From assembly GCA_029945375.1 (NCBI GenBank), contig CM057059.1, positions 1,922,001-1,986,000 of the forward strand: a stretch of DNA of 64,000 nucleotides, given 5' to 3'. The stretch is from Agaricus subrufescens. Taxonomy: Eukaryota; Basidiomycota; Agaricomycetes; Agaricales; Agaricaceae. Positions within the stretch are counted from its first letter, which is position 1, and each line of letters opens with the position of its first letter. The translations under genes were made by a program, and so were the position numbers. Positions 45,801 to 56,569 of this stretch are shown in pieces. The notes under the pieces were generated by a model. That model saw nothing but the letters and a program-made list of their open reading frames with translations, did no database searches and was not told the origin of the DNA.

Positions 45801-47745
45801 CAAAATGTTTGATAATTATAGAAAGAGTGATGTGATTAAGAGAAGGGAAAAATTGGGCAACATCGAACGCAATGACAGACGTTACCTTTTTGTTAGACCA
45901 CCCCACCCTGATGTGATGAGTGAGGGCTGTGGCTGTGTCTTCTACCGACCTTTGGATGATGCCTCCAGTTTGGCATGGATGTATGGCTCCGCTTTCAACT
46001 CCTTTGAACTGGAGTCATTGTGCGATCATCTTTTCAATGAGTTTCCCCATTGTGTTAAGTAAGACGATAGGCCGGAAGGATTTGGCTCTGTCGTATGAGG
46101 GTTTACCTGGCTTTGGGATGATGACCGAGGTCGAGGTTTTGAAGAACTTTGGCCAATGCCCTAGATCGATACAGGCATTAGCTATTTTGGTGACAAACTC
46201 GCCTAGAACGTCACTGCAGGCGAGCAGTTTCCATATCCTCCATGAGACATGATCTGGGCCCGGGGCCGTGTTTTTAGCGCACCCTTTGAGGCCATCGTGA
46301 AATTCCTGGATAGAGAATTGGGGCCATTCTCTTTCCAGCAGCTTGTCTACATTTGCTGTAAATCTCTCTAGGTTGATAGGGTGATTACTGGCAGAATTGT
46401 AGGTGGAATGTAGGGTGTTGAATAACTTTTTGGGGGAGTTACACGATGTTCCTTCATTGTCAAGGATGGCTTCAACAGCCAGTAGTTTCCGTTTGCGGGT
46501 CCATGGCATGAGGTCCCAAGGCCACTTGTTGTTGGTCGCCATCTCTTTGATTTTCTTATTGAAGTGTTTGCATTTGGCTTTTCGAATGGTGCATTTGAGA
46601 TTGCTCTGTTCGATTCGGTTACAAGTCCCTCCATTTTTCATCATCTTCTGATAGGCCTCCTTACACTCCGAGTTCCACCACTTCTTCCCGTGTCAACTCG
46701 GCTTCCTCTCCTCCGCAAATTTCAACCACGCACTCTCTAGCATCGCCTCTGTCTGCTCCATTACCGCATCCAGTTCCTCAACAGTTCCCGGTGCTTCTCT
46801 GCGCCCTAAGTTTCCCAACTCCATAGCAATCATGTTGACGTAGTCCTTTTCCTCCTCAGAAAAAGCCTCAATCTTGAATTTCCCCCTGAGTTCCGGTTCT
46901 TCACCTAGAATGGGTACTTCGATTTGTAGGGGTCGGTGATCAGAGCCCCACCATTCTGCATCATTGGTCTTGATTTCATAATAGAATCCCTGTGAATTAA
47001 TGATGTCCGCCGAGGCAAACACCAAATCGATAACAGATGCCCTTGAGTTGGGGTCATCAGGGATATGAGTTGGTTCCCCTCCATTAGAGGGGAATACATA
47101 TTGGATTTCAAGATTAGTGCACAAATCTTTGAGGCACATATATGGGGAGGAGGGCCATACTTGTGACACTGCTCCATCGTCCCATTCCTGGTCTTGGATA
47201 TTAAAATCCCCGGCACAAAGTGATATTTTGGGAATATTATCACTTACTGCAGCTAGTTGATGTACGGCGGCATGTGATTGACCGTCGTTGTACATGTTGA
47301 GGATGTTGAACTCGTGAGGAATGCCGTTGCGAGGTTGATCAAGGTGGAGTGTGACTAGAGATATGTCACGATGTTTGATGACGTCAGATCGCAGTTGTGG
47401 TCTGAAAACATCAAGTCTTTTATTGATGTAAGTCAAGACCCTTCGTTCAGGTCTCAACTCATTAGTATTATCGAACACTTCAGTGAAAGGCATCCAAGAG
47501 GGGTGGATGGGGGGGCCGAAGGCCATATCCCCAATCTTGTTTTTAGTGGATGGCTGCCTACACACACCTTTCCACCCGGGTTCCTGGAACATAATGATGT
47601 CCACATACCCAGCCCATTTATCAAGCACCGTAGAAGTGGTTTCCCAACTTTTATGTGCATTAAAAGAAATGATAGTGAGATTACTTAATGAGTGTGGTGC
47701 AGGTTTTCAATTTCCGCTAGAAGGAGAGTGGTCGTTGTTATTCAT
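42891..47745 (-). pseudogene. LINE-B ORF2: AP endonuclease and reverse transcriptase
   Basis: ORF2 starts MNNNDHSPSS at 47,745 and meets a TGA at 47,709-47,707 where LINE-A has CGA. The endonuclease follows (IIMFQEPGWKGVCRQPSTKN, SLCAGDFNIQDQEWD, SDHRPLQIEVP). The RT is in pieces: FRPIVLLNTMGKLIEKMIAQ, then VIAFDVAQFFPSLNHITLSI, GVGQGSALSPILSALYLAPV and the catalytic FLSFVDDGLLVATGD. The C-terminal region has RAAGRRVTKETLVGWSAF, the knuckle CPCSPNSLETRQHILNVC and a basic tail ending at 42,891. The coding length of about 1,600 codons fits a one-protein EN-RT ORF2. There are several frame changes and stops, so it is inactive. Confidence 0.88.
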
Positions 47746-50700
47746 TCAGAAGATGACGATGGGACTTTGATGATCTGTGAGGGCGGTGCCCTCATAGCCT
47801 GTGTGATATTAGATTTGCGCCTATTGCGCTTGGCGTTCTCTTTGTCATTATCAGCAATCTGGCGCTGGGCATGCCAGGATTCATTGTTTTGGTGTCGTTT
47901 ATAGACACAGTTGGAATGATAGGTGGGGTGGGCACCACCACAATTGATACATTTCAGAGCATGGGTACACGTACCTGTCCACTCTGGCTTCTTCCTAAGT
48001 TCTCCGCAGCATGGTGCGAAGATGTCGTGGTTTTTGGTGTTGTGTGGTTGGTAACACCTGGCACATTTCTTGTGGTTGATGTGGCATCAGGATGTACCGT
48101 GATTCCATCCCCAACAGTTTTGACACTGTGGGATGAATTCACGCTGGCAAGCGTACACTAATTTGATCAGTCTCCCTTGTATATGGTATACCTTATTGAC
48201 GAGGTGCTTTGTCATGATGCCCGATTTGGAATCCCAGACATCTAAAAATACTACCACTTTGTCATTCGAGCCTTTGCATTTGACGACAGCAGGTGGAGCT
48301 TTGGCTTTGAGGTTGTTGAATTGAGTCACTGACTTCATGCCTTCGAGTACCTGTGCACTGGTTAGTACGTCCTCCGGTCTCCTGTTGTGCACGTTGGTCC
48401 AGTAGTCAAAGCCCGTCATGATGAGATGGGCTACGGACTGAGGAGCCTGGGGATCTGGCGCCTCGGGGGTGAGATCTTGGCCAAGGGCCTTGTAAACATC
48501 AGAACTTTGGCATTTAGCTTTTTTGAGCTTGTGCAAGCTCAAAAAAGCTCTAAAAGCTCTCAAAAGCGACTAAAAAGCTGAAATCATATTTTGGGCCCGG
48601 ATTTCTAAAAAAGCTAGCCTGTGAGGGAACCAAAAAAGCTGAAAAGCTGAAAAGCTATAAAACGTGGATACTCTTGTGACCATTATTACTAGTAAATGTC
48701 TTTAAAATGAGACCAATTATTAGTATTGAATTGGTGACATAGGTAGCTTTTCAGCTTTTCAGCTTTTGCGCTTGTCGTGAACATAAAAAAGTCTAAAAAG
48801 CGCAAAAAGCTGAAAAGCTAATTGCACACTTGCTGATGAAGGGCCTCCTTGACATTGGTGAAACCCTGTTTAGAAGGAACAAGGTTTAAGTAGAAGTGGA
48901 TGACTGACTTGAATAGCCGGCCATTTTGAATGCAAAGTTGAGAAGAGATAGAGATAAGATACCTGTTCATCTTATCAACGATGAGTCCCATATCTTTGAA
49001 TCGCTCTGGCTGAACGATATGGGTGAAGCCAAATTGGGCGGACTTCCTATTGAGTCCACCCGAGATACCGTGTGCGGCCTGTTGGGCCAGGGTTGGCTTG
49101 TGTCCTTTAGACACCGACTCAGATGATCCAGCTGAAGCCGTAGAGTTTGTTGGTGTGTACACCAATGGAGCGCAAATTGCCATCGCTTCCTGGATGCTCA
49201 TTTCCGGGAAGGATTTCTTGAGTTTGACAGCCCACTGGATGGCCTGGGAAGGCATGTTCGAGGCAATATTGGGGGCAGTGACGGTCGGCTTTTTGAGGGC
49301 CGAGGCGTAAGAGGTCGGTTTGGGTGCAGGGGGAGGGGGAGCATGTGACTGGTTTGCAATCCGTTGAGCAGCATTTTGCTTATGGGCAGCGACGGCGGCC
49401 GGCTTGGAGTGGAGAGGGATGGGAGGGGGAACAGCTTGGCCTTGGAGTGGCTCTTCCAGTTGGATGTAGAGCTTGCAGGGTTTAGAGGGTCCAGCAGTGG
49501 GCTGGGACTTACCTTTGGAAGGGGCCGCTTTCTTTGCAGCCATCTGGACAAATTTGTTGGCCTTTGGTAAGGCCGCGATAGTGATGGGTATGGGAGCCAG
49601 GGGGGGCTGGGATGGGGTGGGAGGGGGAGGGGGTGCCTTGCCCTTACCTTTGGCAGCGGCTGGGATGCGAGCTGGGGATGGTGCCGGCGCAGAATCGATT
49701 TCCATTGGGGCGGCATTATTTGGAGCCGGGGCCCGAACTTCCTGAGCGGGGAGCGGCTGAATGGGGGTGATGTGCATGGGGAGGAACACTTTCTTTGTTT
49801 CATCATCCATTTGGTGAATATATTTGCTCAACCGATGGTTGAGCAAACCTTTTCCTGGTACCTGAACGTGGGCCCAGTCCGTGCCTAGGATTGCTCCAAA
49901 GGCATTGCAAAGAAGTTCTGCTATGTCCCTAGGGTTGGAGCAGTTGTTGGGAGCCATTCTGAGAAAGGGTCCGAAAACATTCAACAGCCTTTTCTCCAGA
50001 TCAGCGAGTTTGTCCAGGAAGAAGGGGATCTTCCTTCCATCATCACTGATAAATGCGGGTGAGGAGGGGCGTTCCTCCATCTCTGGGATTTCATCGACGC
50101 ACTCCTTGGCGGCCTCGATATTCTCCATAAACTGGGTGGCGGTCATATTGTTACTGCCAATGACTCGGTCAAGTGAAGACGCTCGTTCTGCTTCTTGAGC
50201 TTGAAGGGCACGGAGTTGCGCCTCAGTTGTTTTGACTATTCTTGGCAACGTCGGGGTCTTATCAAGGTCCGGGATCGGGCCTCGAGTAGGAGGAGTGATT
50301 TGCTGGGTCTTAAGAGCCGGGCTGATTATGCCGGATGGTGGCGCGGATGTGGCAAGGCTGTCGGGTGGGTTGGCTGGGGTAGCACTGGTTACCTTCAAAG
50401 CCAGATGACTAAGAAGGGCCAGGTTGGGTGTCAGAAAGCCGTAACTCTCCGATTGGCTGCGGGGGGCTGACGTGGCCTTTAGAGCCTCATGGTCCAAAAG
50501 TGCAGAGTCGGGGGTGGAAAAGACGTCGCCTGGAGTGACAGTCTTGTACAAAAGTGGTGTCTTGCTGTGGCAAGCAGCGAGGGCAGGGTGCCTGAGTTTG
50601 TCTCTGGTGGGCATGGGGATACCCCAATCACTGGAGGTCTGGTTAGTGGCCCGGGCTTCCTCCTCTTCCTCCCGGCGCAACCTCTCTATTCTTTCTCTCT

Positions 50701-51103
50701 CAACTCTCTCCAATATCTTCAGATCGTCCTCTGGTTCGCTCTCCTCCTCACTCTCACTCTCCTCTACCTCCTCTTGAGGTTCGATCTCCTTATCCGTTGA
50801 CGGATCCTTGGGAGCGGGTCCATCTTGTGACTCTTGGGAGGTCGGAATAACTTCCTCCATATCTAAGGTTCTGAAGGCACTAGGTGCTAACATCCCCTTA
50901 AGTTCTCTAGCCATAGACCTCTTCTTCTTCGGGACTATGGCTTTGAAGGCTCCTTGGATCCTCTTGGTGACCTTGGAGGACTTGGGAGCGTGGGAAGCAA
51001 CAGAGTGTATGCTCCCTGAGGGCGACGGTGGTTGCGATGGACGTTCGTACAGCTGGGGTCGCTTTCCAGACATACTAGGGTGCAGGGGGTCGCGAGATAT
51101 CAA
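47742..51103 (-). pseudogene. LINE-B ORF1, zinc-knuckle protein
   Basis: The frame is open from 51,103 (MISRDPLHPSMSGKRPQL) for about 760 codons. It is acidic (SESEEESEPEDDLKILERVE), then Pro-rich, with VKLKKSFPEMSIQEAMAICA, GLNRKSAQFGFTHIVQPERF and HFYLNLVPSKQGFTNVKEAL. Here the 311-bp element enters. Past it, the frame continues QSSDVYKALGQDLTPEAPDP, FDYWTNVHNRRPEDV and the knuckle CQNCWGWNHGTS, with a stop before the last Cys, then CINCGGAHPTYHSNC. The stop overlaps the ATG of ORF2 (47,745-47,742). Without the insertion, ORF1 would be about 1,015 codons. Confidence 0.87.
48513..48823. mobile_element. 311-bp AGCTTTT-rich inverted-repeat element
   Basis: It is AT-rich, with repeated AGCTTTT/AAAAGCT words, a near-palindrome GAGCTTGTGCAAGCTC at its left and short inverted ends (TTAGCTTTT / AAAAGCTAA). 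It breaks ORF1 of LINE-B between KEALHQQVC and QSSDVY. GCA stands on both sides (48,510-48,512 and 48,824-48,826). Removing the element with one GCA rejoins the frame (GTG TGC CAA AGT). A 3-bp target duplication and short inverted ends fit a miniature DNA transposon, but the superfamily is open. It has no coding capacity. Confidence 0.75.
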
Positions 51104-51200
51104 GCGTTATCCCTGTAGAGCAGAATATATTCCAACTAAATGCATGCCCAACACCAAAATCCTAAATAGGAAGGTGATGATAAGAGATCAAGAAGGAATC

Positions 51201-52228
51201 CTCCGTTCGGACCTCCGCATCCCCCAACCTCTTCCCCCCTCCCTACCCCTTTGGGTCCTAGGTCTGCTACTAGGGCTCAAAACTCTCTAGCCAACGCCCT
51301 CGGTGAAGCCATCCGCACAGCCAAGGCCACTGGTCCCAACGAGAGGTTTGACGGTATTGCTGACAAACTTCTCTGAGCTATTTGGACTATTCTACAGTCC
51401 AACAACCTTTCTCAATGCGAATTCATGGGTATTGGAGGCTTCGCGGCCTTTGATATTCAGCTCACTCAAGTCATAGCATCTGCTGGCCCTCAACCGGAGA
51501 TTCTCCCCCCCCTCCTCGTCTAGCTACGCCCCCTCCCCCATCGGCCATGCCTACTCCACGCCCCCAGTCTCCTATGGCCGAGGCTGAGGCTGACGTGGCC
51601 AAGATTACTAAGTGGCCCAAGGTAACTCACCCGGCCCCACCTCCTAAACCCGCTGCTAATCGGAGTCGTGCCCCGGCTGCACCCGCAGCTGTCCGAGCAC
51701 CTCCGAAAGCAAAGAAATCTGTGACGTTTGCCCTCCCCTCCTCCCCAGCAGCGCCACCCCCCTCCTCTGCCCCAGCTGTCTCGGTCAAGCATCCTAACAG
51801 GCGCAAGGCCAAAGGCAAACACACCGACCATGGCCTTAGCTGCTGTGGTGTCAACATCATTCCTCCGGCCGGATCTTCTGTCCGCACTGACAACATCACC
51901 CCCGCTATTATTAGCGAAGTCAATACCCACCTTAAGGCCGACCTCCAATCGACTTTTATTGTGGAGCATGCCATGGATATCAAGACCGGCATTTTCTTAG
52001 CCGGAAACCGAGTTCCGTCTGCACTGGAGGGGAATTGTGTCCTCAAACACATTCACCACCTTATCATGACTCCGGGATTAATCCCTATCACCACCGCCCC
52101 GATTATATTGATATCTTATGATCGATTCCATCCAAGTCCCATACCTGGATAACCACCCAATGCGCCGCCTTCCAAGAGGCACTTGCCGCATCGCCTGTCA
52201 GCTCGCAGCTCGCTCACCACATCGCCCA
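51201..52228 (+). mobile_element. ORF1-only element, copy 3, continuation
   Basis: It continues copy 3 after LINE-B: sequence corresponding to RTSASPNLFP, the SLANALGEAIRTAK-like segment, a stop near 51,376, then an open stretch 51,547-52,152 (MPTPRPQSPMAEAEADVAKI...RAPAAPAAVRAPPKAKKSVT...NRVPSALEGNCVLKHIHHLI) that breaks before the zinc knuckles. It is cut at 52,229 by the poly(A) end of copy 4. The rest of its 3' end is not found. Confidence 0.82.
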
Positions 52229-52886
52229 TTTTTTTTTTTTTTTTAATCAATGGCACCTCTCGGTGGACCTTCTATTAATGCTGCTATACGACATCCGGTT
52301 AGATACTCCGGGCTTACAACACTAATAAGGATGCCTTAACGCGTATCCGAGTGCGGCCGCCAGACGCATACATGGAGTCAAACTATACATGGGCGGGGGA
52401 GAAACCGTATCCGCGCGACGAGGTCAAGCGCATATGAGAGAATGAAAAATAAAACATATAAAAGAAAATGATGAAGTGAATCCTACCCCAAGCCGTGACG
52501 AGCCTTAGCTCAAGCCAACATTCCGAGGGGTCTCCACCCCGTATACACCGGCCTCCGACCAGCGGCCTCCAAAGCGAACGATAAAGCGAAGGAAAGATGG
52601 TGGGCGCGCATGCTGCAGCTCCTGAAGCCAACCATGACAGTCGACTACTTCTTCGATGGGAACTGGCGTCGGATCCAGTCCCGATCAAAGCGGTTGTCCC
52701 AGAACGGACAGGACTTGTCCGTTGTGGAGTGTGCGGTCTTGCTCTTCTTGGCAGTGGAACAGTTCACGCAGTGGCGGTCATCAGGATTCTCCTTCATCGC
52801 AATTGCAGCCTGAATATGGGACTCCGCAGAGTGCGGTCCCACGCAGTGGGGGCATCGTATACCTTTCGATCAGCAAACCTCAGCAT

Positions 52887-52900
52887 GGTGGCCCCATCGC
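52887..52900. repeat. 14-bp target-site duplication, left
   Basis: GGTGGCCCCATCGC immediately precedes the T tract of ORF1-only copy 5 and is repeated perfectly at 54,976-54,989. Confidence 0.95.
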
Positions 52901-54975
52901 TTTTTTTTTTTTTTTTTTTGTATCAATGGGATGTATTTCAACATCGACCTCATACATGGGGTGCCATGACGCATACCCCCCCCTTTACGTACACCTGGGA
53001 GCTACCTACAAGTACATAACTAATTTAAGGACGAACGCCAATAGAAATGGACTATGAATCAAAGAAAAGGCGGACACGCAAAAGCCAAAGTCCGTCGATA
53101 CACGAAAATGAAAAGAGCAGATAGCTAAAAATACACATACCCACGGAGATTAAATCTTACACACAGGGAATTGCCATTTGAGCCAGTCCCTGTCGAAACG
53201 ATGGGACCAGAAGGGACATGCCTTCCGATCGGTTGCCAAATGATCGCGCTTTTCCCGCTTGGAAGCGGTACAATTCACGCAGTGTCGCTTCTCGACTGAA
53301 GTCGGAGTGACCATAGTAGAGTGGTTGGCCTCGCGATGAGGCCCCCCGCAAAGAGGACAGCACACGCCTTCGCAACAGCACTGAGAGTGATGATGACCCC
53401 ACCTGTAGCAACGAGTGCACAGGACGGAGCCAGAGTGAGGACGGGCACTGGCAATTCTGCAGTTGACACCGGATATGCAAATAAGTTGACCAATAAACCG
53501 TTTTGCAACAGTACCAGCCAGTGAGTCTTTGATGTCGATCCATGCGATGCATGAATCGGAATGAGGGGATGTCCGCATAATGCAGATGTTGGTGATGATT
53601 TCGGCAAGGGAAGCCCCTACCGGTGAAGAAGAGATGGCGTCATGGATAACACCACCGGTCGGAATAACCCAATCCTTGGACTTAGGATCAGTAATTGGAA
53701 TATCCACTATCTTGAGATAAGACGTGGAGTGGGGGGTGATGGTGGTCATGGGATAACCGACTGGGGAATCGAAGTCCCTTCGCACATGTTTCAGCACGAA
53801 GTCGCATTCGGCTTGAGTGGGGACCTGGGTAGTATGGAGATAGACTCCAGGCCCGTGGTCCTCGGCAGATGTGATCGCAAGGTCAGTGACCTTGAGATCG
53901 GATACGATCTTGTTGTTGTAAGCATTGATACGCTTATTGTGGAAACGATCAGCAGAGAGGGTCATTTTGCCGCTTGGTTTGATGATGATACCACGGTGAG
54001 ATGGGCCATGGATAGTGTGTTTGCCCTGGTGTTGACGATGCTTGGGCTTTGGAGCGGAAACCAAAACGGCAGGAGCCTCCAAGGGAGGCAGCTGCTTAGA
54101 GAGACGAGGCGGTGCACTATCGGCTTTCGCTGGAGCACTCGGCTTCGCAGGAGTAGGAGTGGGAGGAGCAGTGCGCATCCTCTTGACTTGTGGCTTGGGA
54201 ACTGGCCTAGGGCCAGTACCCAAAGTGCCGGGGGGTAGTGGAGCAAAGGCCGCACCTGAGCGCGGCAGACTATCAAGCAGGTCCTTGACGGTGAATCTGC
54301 CATGGACTTCTAAAGCGAGAGTCGCGGGGTCACGGAGCATGACCTGCAAGGAAGTGAGAATCATGCCGATAAAGCGAGGGGCATCGGCATGAGACGCGTT
54401 GAGCTCAGAAGTATACATTTCCAGAGCTGCAAAAAATGCATCTGTTTGAGATGCAGTAGGGGGGGTAAGAGAGCGCTTGGGAGCTTGAGGCTCAGGCACA
54501 GGAACAGGAATACAAGCAGGCGATTCGCTCGTGAGCATGGCAGAAGGAGTGGGAGACGGCCGTTCAGGTCGTTTACCTAAAAGTTGCTGCAGGAGAAGCC
54601 CTGAAGCAGGAGGGGGGGTTTGGAGCACTGACTTGATTTCAGCAGGAGGGAGGAGGGTACCAGGCTGAGAGGCTGAGGACCCGGACGCTTGAGCAGGAGT
54701 GTGGCCAACGTATTTGCTGGCGGGGTTCATAATTGAGCCTACAAAGAAAGCGGGCTCGAGGGAGGCACAAGGCTGGCCTGGGGCGTCCCAGTCCGAGTCA
54801 TCGTCAATACGCGATTCCACCACAGGCGTACCCTCAGGCGGAGGTTGTTGAGACTGTTTACGGGCAAGATTGCCCTTGCGCTTAGGAGGCATTGAGATGT
54901 ATTCCTTACTAGTGCAACTAAACCACAGAGGCTTCCAAAAGAGGAAGGTAGTGGTAAGAGGTCAAGGAAGGAATT
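52901..54975 (-). mobile_element. ORF1-only element, copy 5: full length, open ORF
   Basis: It is minus strand, 2,075 bp, from the 5' box ATTCCTTCCTTGACCTCTTA to a poly(A) that shows as T18 at 52,901, preceded by CATTGATAC in sense. Perfect 14-bp target duplications prove retrotransposition as one unit. Its single ORF is uninterrupted and there is no room for endonuclease or RT. Its 3' end (CATTGAT with TCGATGTTGAAATACATCCC upstream) resembles LINE-A/B more than the other ORF1-only copies do. It is CpG-rich, hence young. Confidence 0.92.
53150..54892 (-). CDS. Intact ORF1-type zinc-knuckle protein of copy 5
   Basis: 580 codons, no introns seen. It starts MPPKRKGNLARKQSQQPPPE (basic, nuclear-localisation-like), followed by a Pro/Ser-rich disordered region to about residue 270, then a conserved domain with KTDLAITSAEDHG-type core sequence, VGYPMTTITPHSTSYLKIVD and SCIAWIDIKDSLAGTVAKRF. 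The C-terminal 90 residues hold knuckles: CTRCYRWGHHHSQC (CX2CX4HX4C), CPLCGGPHREANH and HCVNC...ACPFW, ending FDRDWLKWQFPVCKI. The same C-terminal layout occurs in the other ORF1-only copies. It is probably a nucleic-acid-binding Gag-like protein that packages its own RNA. The idea that it relies on LINE ORF2 in trans is inference. Confidence 0.85.
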   Translation of the reverse strand: MPPKRKGNLARKQSQQPPPEGTPVVESRIDDDSDWDAPGQPCASLEPAFFVGSIMNPASKYVGHTPAQASGSSASQPGTLLPPAEIKSVLQTPPPASGLLLQQLLGKRPERPSPTPSAMLTSESPACIPVPVPEPQAPKRSLTPPTASQTDAFFAALEMYTSELNASHADAPRFIGMILTSLQVMLRDPATLALEVHGRFTVKDLLDSLPRSGAAFAPLPPGTLGTGPRPVPKPQVKRMRTAPPTPTPAKPSAPAKADSAPPRLSKQLPPLEAPAVLVSAPKPKHRQHQGKHTIHGPSHRGIIIKPSGKMTLSADRFHNKRINAYNNKIVSDLKVTDLAITSAEDHGPGVYLHTTQVPTQAECDFVLKHVRRDFDSPVGYPMTTITPHSTSYLKIVDIPITDPKSKDWVIPTGGVIHDAISSSPVGASLAEIITNICIMRTSPHSDSCIAWIDIKDSLAGTVAKRFIGQLICISGVNCRIASARPHSGSVLCTRCYRWGHHHSQCCCEGVCCPLCGGPHREANHSTMVTPTSVEKRHCVNCTASKREKRDHLATDRKACPFWSHRFDRDWLKWQFPVCKI

Positions 54976-54989
54976 GGTGGCCCCATCGC
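54976..54989. repeat. 14-bp target-site duplication, right
   Basis: GGTGGCCCCATCGC is an exact match to 52,887-52,900. The ORF of copy 4 continues directly behind it. Confidence 0.95.
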
Positions 54990-56569
54990 TGGCAGCGAGT
55001 GCACAGCGCAGAGCCGGGCCAGGGTGCAGCGCCCCAGATTTGACAGTTCTGCCCGCCTATGAGGACATGCTTACCAATGTAGTCATGGGCCGTACGGCCC
55101 GAGACAGAGTCAGAGATATCCAGCCAAGTGACACAAGTGTCCGCATGGCATGACATCCTCATGAAGCGGACGGTGTGCTTGAGGTGACGTGACAGGGCGT
55201 GACCTACAGGGGAACTGTGCATGGCGACAGTGAAGGCGTCACGCTGCACGGTGATCCAGGTGGCGGGAGGGGCCGGAATGAGTGGTACATCAATTATCTT
55301 CAAGTACAATGTGGAAGAAGGGGTGGTGGCCTGGAGCGGGACAAGGCCATTGGGATCGACGAGGCGGCGGACGTGCCTAAGGATGCACGCAGACTCGGGG
55401 TGGGATAGGACTCGGGACGCGGCTATGAAGATACCCGTTGCCGTGTCAGAAGAAGATTCTAGAACGACCTCAGCCTTGAGGTCGTCCTTTAGGTGGCGAT
55501 TGCATTCCCGAAGAACCTCAGGCATGATATTAATAGCATGGATACTAGATCCGGCCGGGGGAGTGATGTGGACGCCTCGCCCCGAGACACCATGAGTTGT
55601 GTGCTTGCCCTTGCGTGCTGGGGCATGCTTGGACACAGCAGGAGCGGTGGCTGGGGAAGGGGCCTTGGGGGAGGAGGGAATGGAGGCTGGCTTCGCCTTG
55701 AGAATGCTCTTCGGAGGTGCTCGGACAGCTGCGGGAGCAGCCGGGGCATGCTTCCGAGAAGCGGCAGATTTAGGAGTGGGGCCAGGAGGTGATTGGACCC
55801 GGACTTTCTTTGGCTGCGGCGCAGCAGCCTCATGTTCAACCTCGGCCATCGGGGACCGGGGTCTAGAGGGAGTGGTCAGAGCTGGAGGGGGAAGGGGGGT
55901 GGTGGGCTTGACTGGGGATGGAGGGGGCAGGCCAGTCTGCGCAATTATCATGGCAAGAGCGGCCTCGAATGAAGACGAACCTGTCATGTTCATGAACTCA
56001 ACCTGCTTGTGGGCAGGCGAGTTGAGAATCTGATAGATCAGATGCAGGACTTCAGCAGCGTAAGCTGCAAAGTCCGCATCCGGGGGCATGTGGTTGACAA
56101 GGTTGGCCGCCGTGGCAATCGATGAGGCGAGACGGTTCTTTTTTCCTGGCACTGCGGACGGTGAGAAGATCGAAGAGGCCCTGGAGGGGGAAGGGGAAGC
56201 AGCTGGAGCTCCAGTCGGCTTGGGAGTGTGCAGGCTCTGAGTCGCATACAACAATGGTGTCGCCGATGCTTGCAAAGGGCCCGCAGGAGTGGGGGTGGTG
56301 GCGGTGGCCCAAACGGCATCAGTAAGCTTGCCTTTGGACCGTAAATGTGACTTCATCTTTTCAAGACGAGTCGCCTTTGGAGTCATCGGTGTTTTGAGCA
56401 CCGCTGCCTCCAGCTGTGGGGGAAGCTGATCGTCGTCGTCCGACGTCCAGTTCCCGTTGTCAAAATCCTCGCGCGTATCCATAAAGACGATGTGGACGCT
56501 ATGTATTGCCCCTCAAGCAGAAACACTGAGACTTCCAAAAGAGGAAGGTGGTGGTTCTGGTTCAAGAAG

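Larger units (their letters stand above)
42800..51200 (-). mobile_element. LINE-B, 8.1-kb non-LTR retrotransposon
   Basis: It is minus strand. Poly(A) shows as T14 at 42,800, followed by GTAATCAATGGG (inverse of CATTGATTAC). The 5' end near 51,200 reads ATTCCTTCTTGATCTCTTAT in sense. A 13-bp target duplication flanks it: CTCTGTTCAGACC (42,787-42,799) and CTCCGTTCGGACC (51,201-51,213). The two differences are exactly at CpG positions. It sits inside ORF1-only copy 3. The 311-bp AGCTTTT element is inserted in ORF1. The net length is about 8.09 kb. Confidence 0.93.
52229..56569 (-). mobile_element. ORF1-only element, copy 4 (holds copy 5)
   Basis: It is minus strand. Poly(A) shows as T16 at 52,229-52,244 followed by AATCAATGG. 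The 5' box ends near 56,569 (CTTCTTGAACCAGAACCACC, then CTTCCTCTTTTGGAAGTCTC in sense). The ORF starts MDTREDFDNGNWTSDDDDQL at 56,482 and is open to the insertion of copy 5 (QRWGH). It resumes at about 52,886 with one TGA and ends with CPFWDNRFDRDWIRRQFPSK at 52,645. The net length is about 2.26 kb. The flanks differ (copy 3 on the left, copia on the right), so no target duplication is seen and a rearrangement is likely. Confidence 0.85.
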
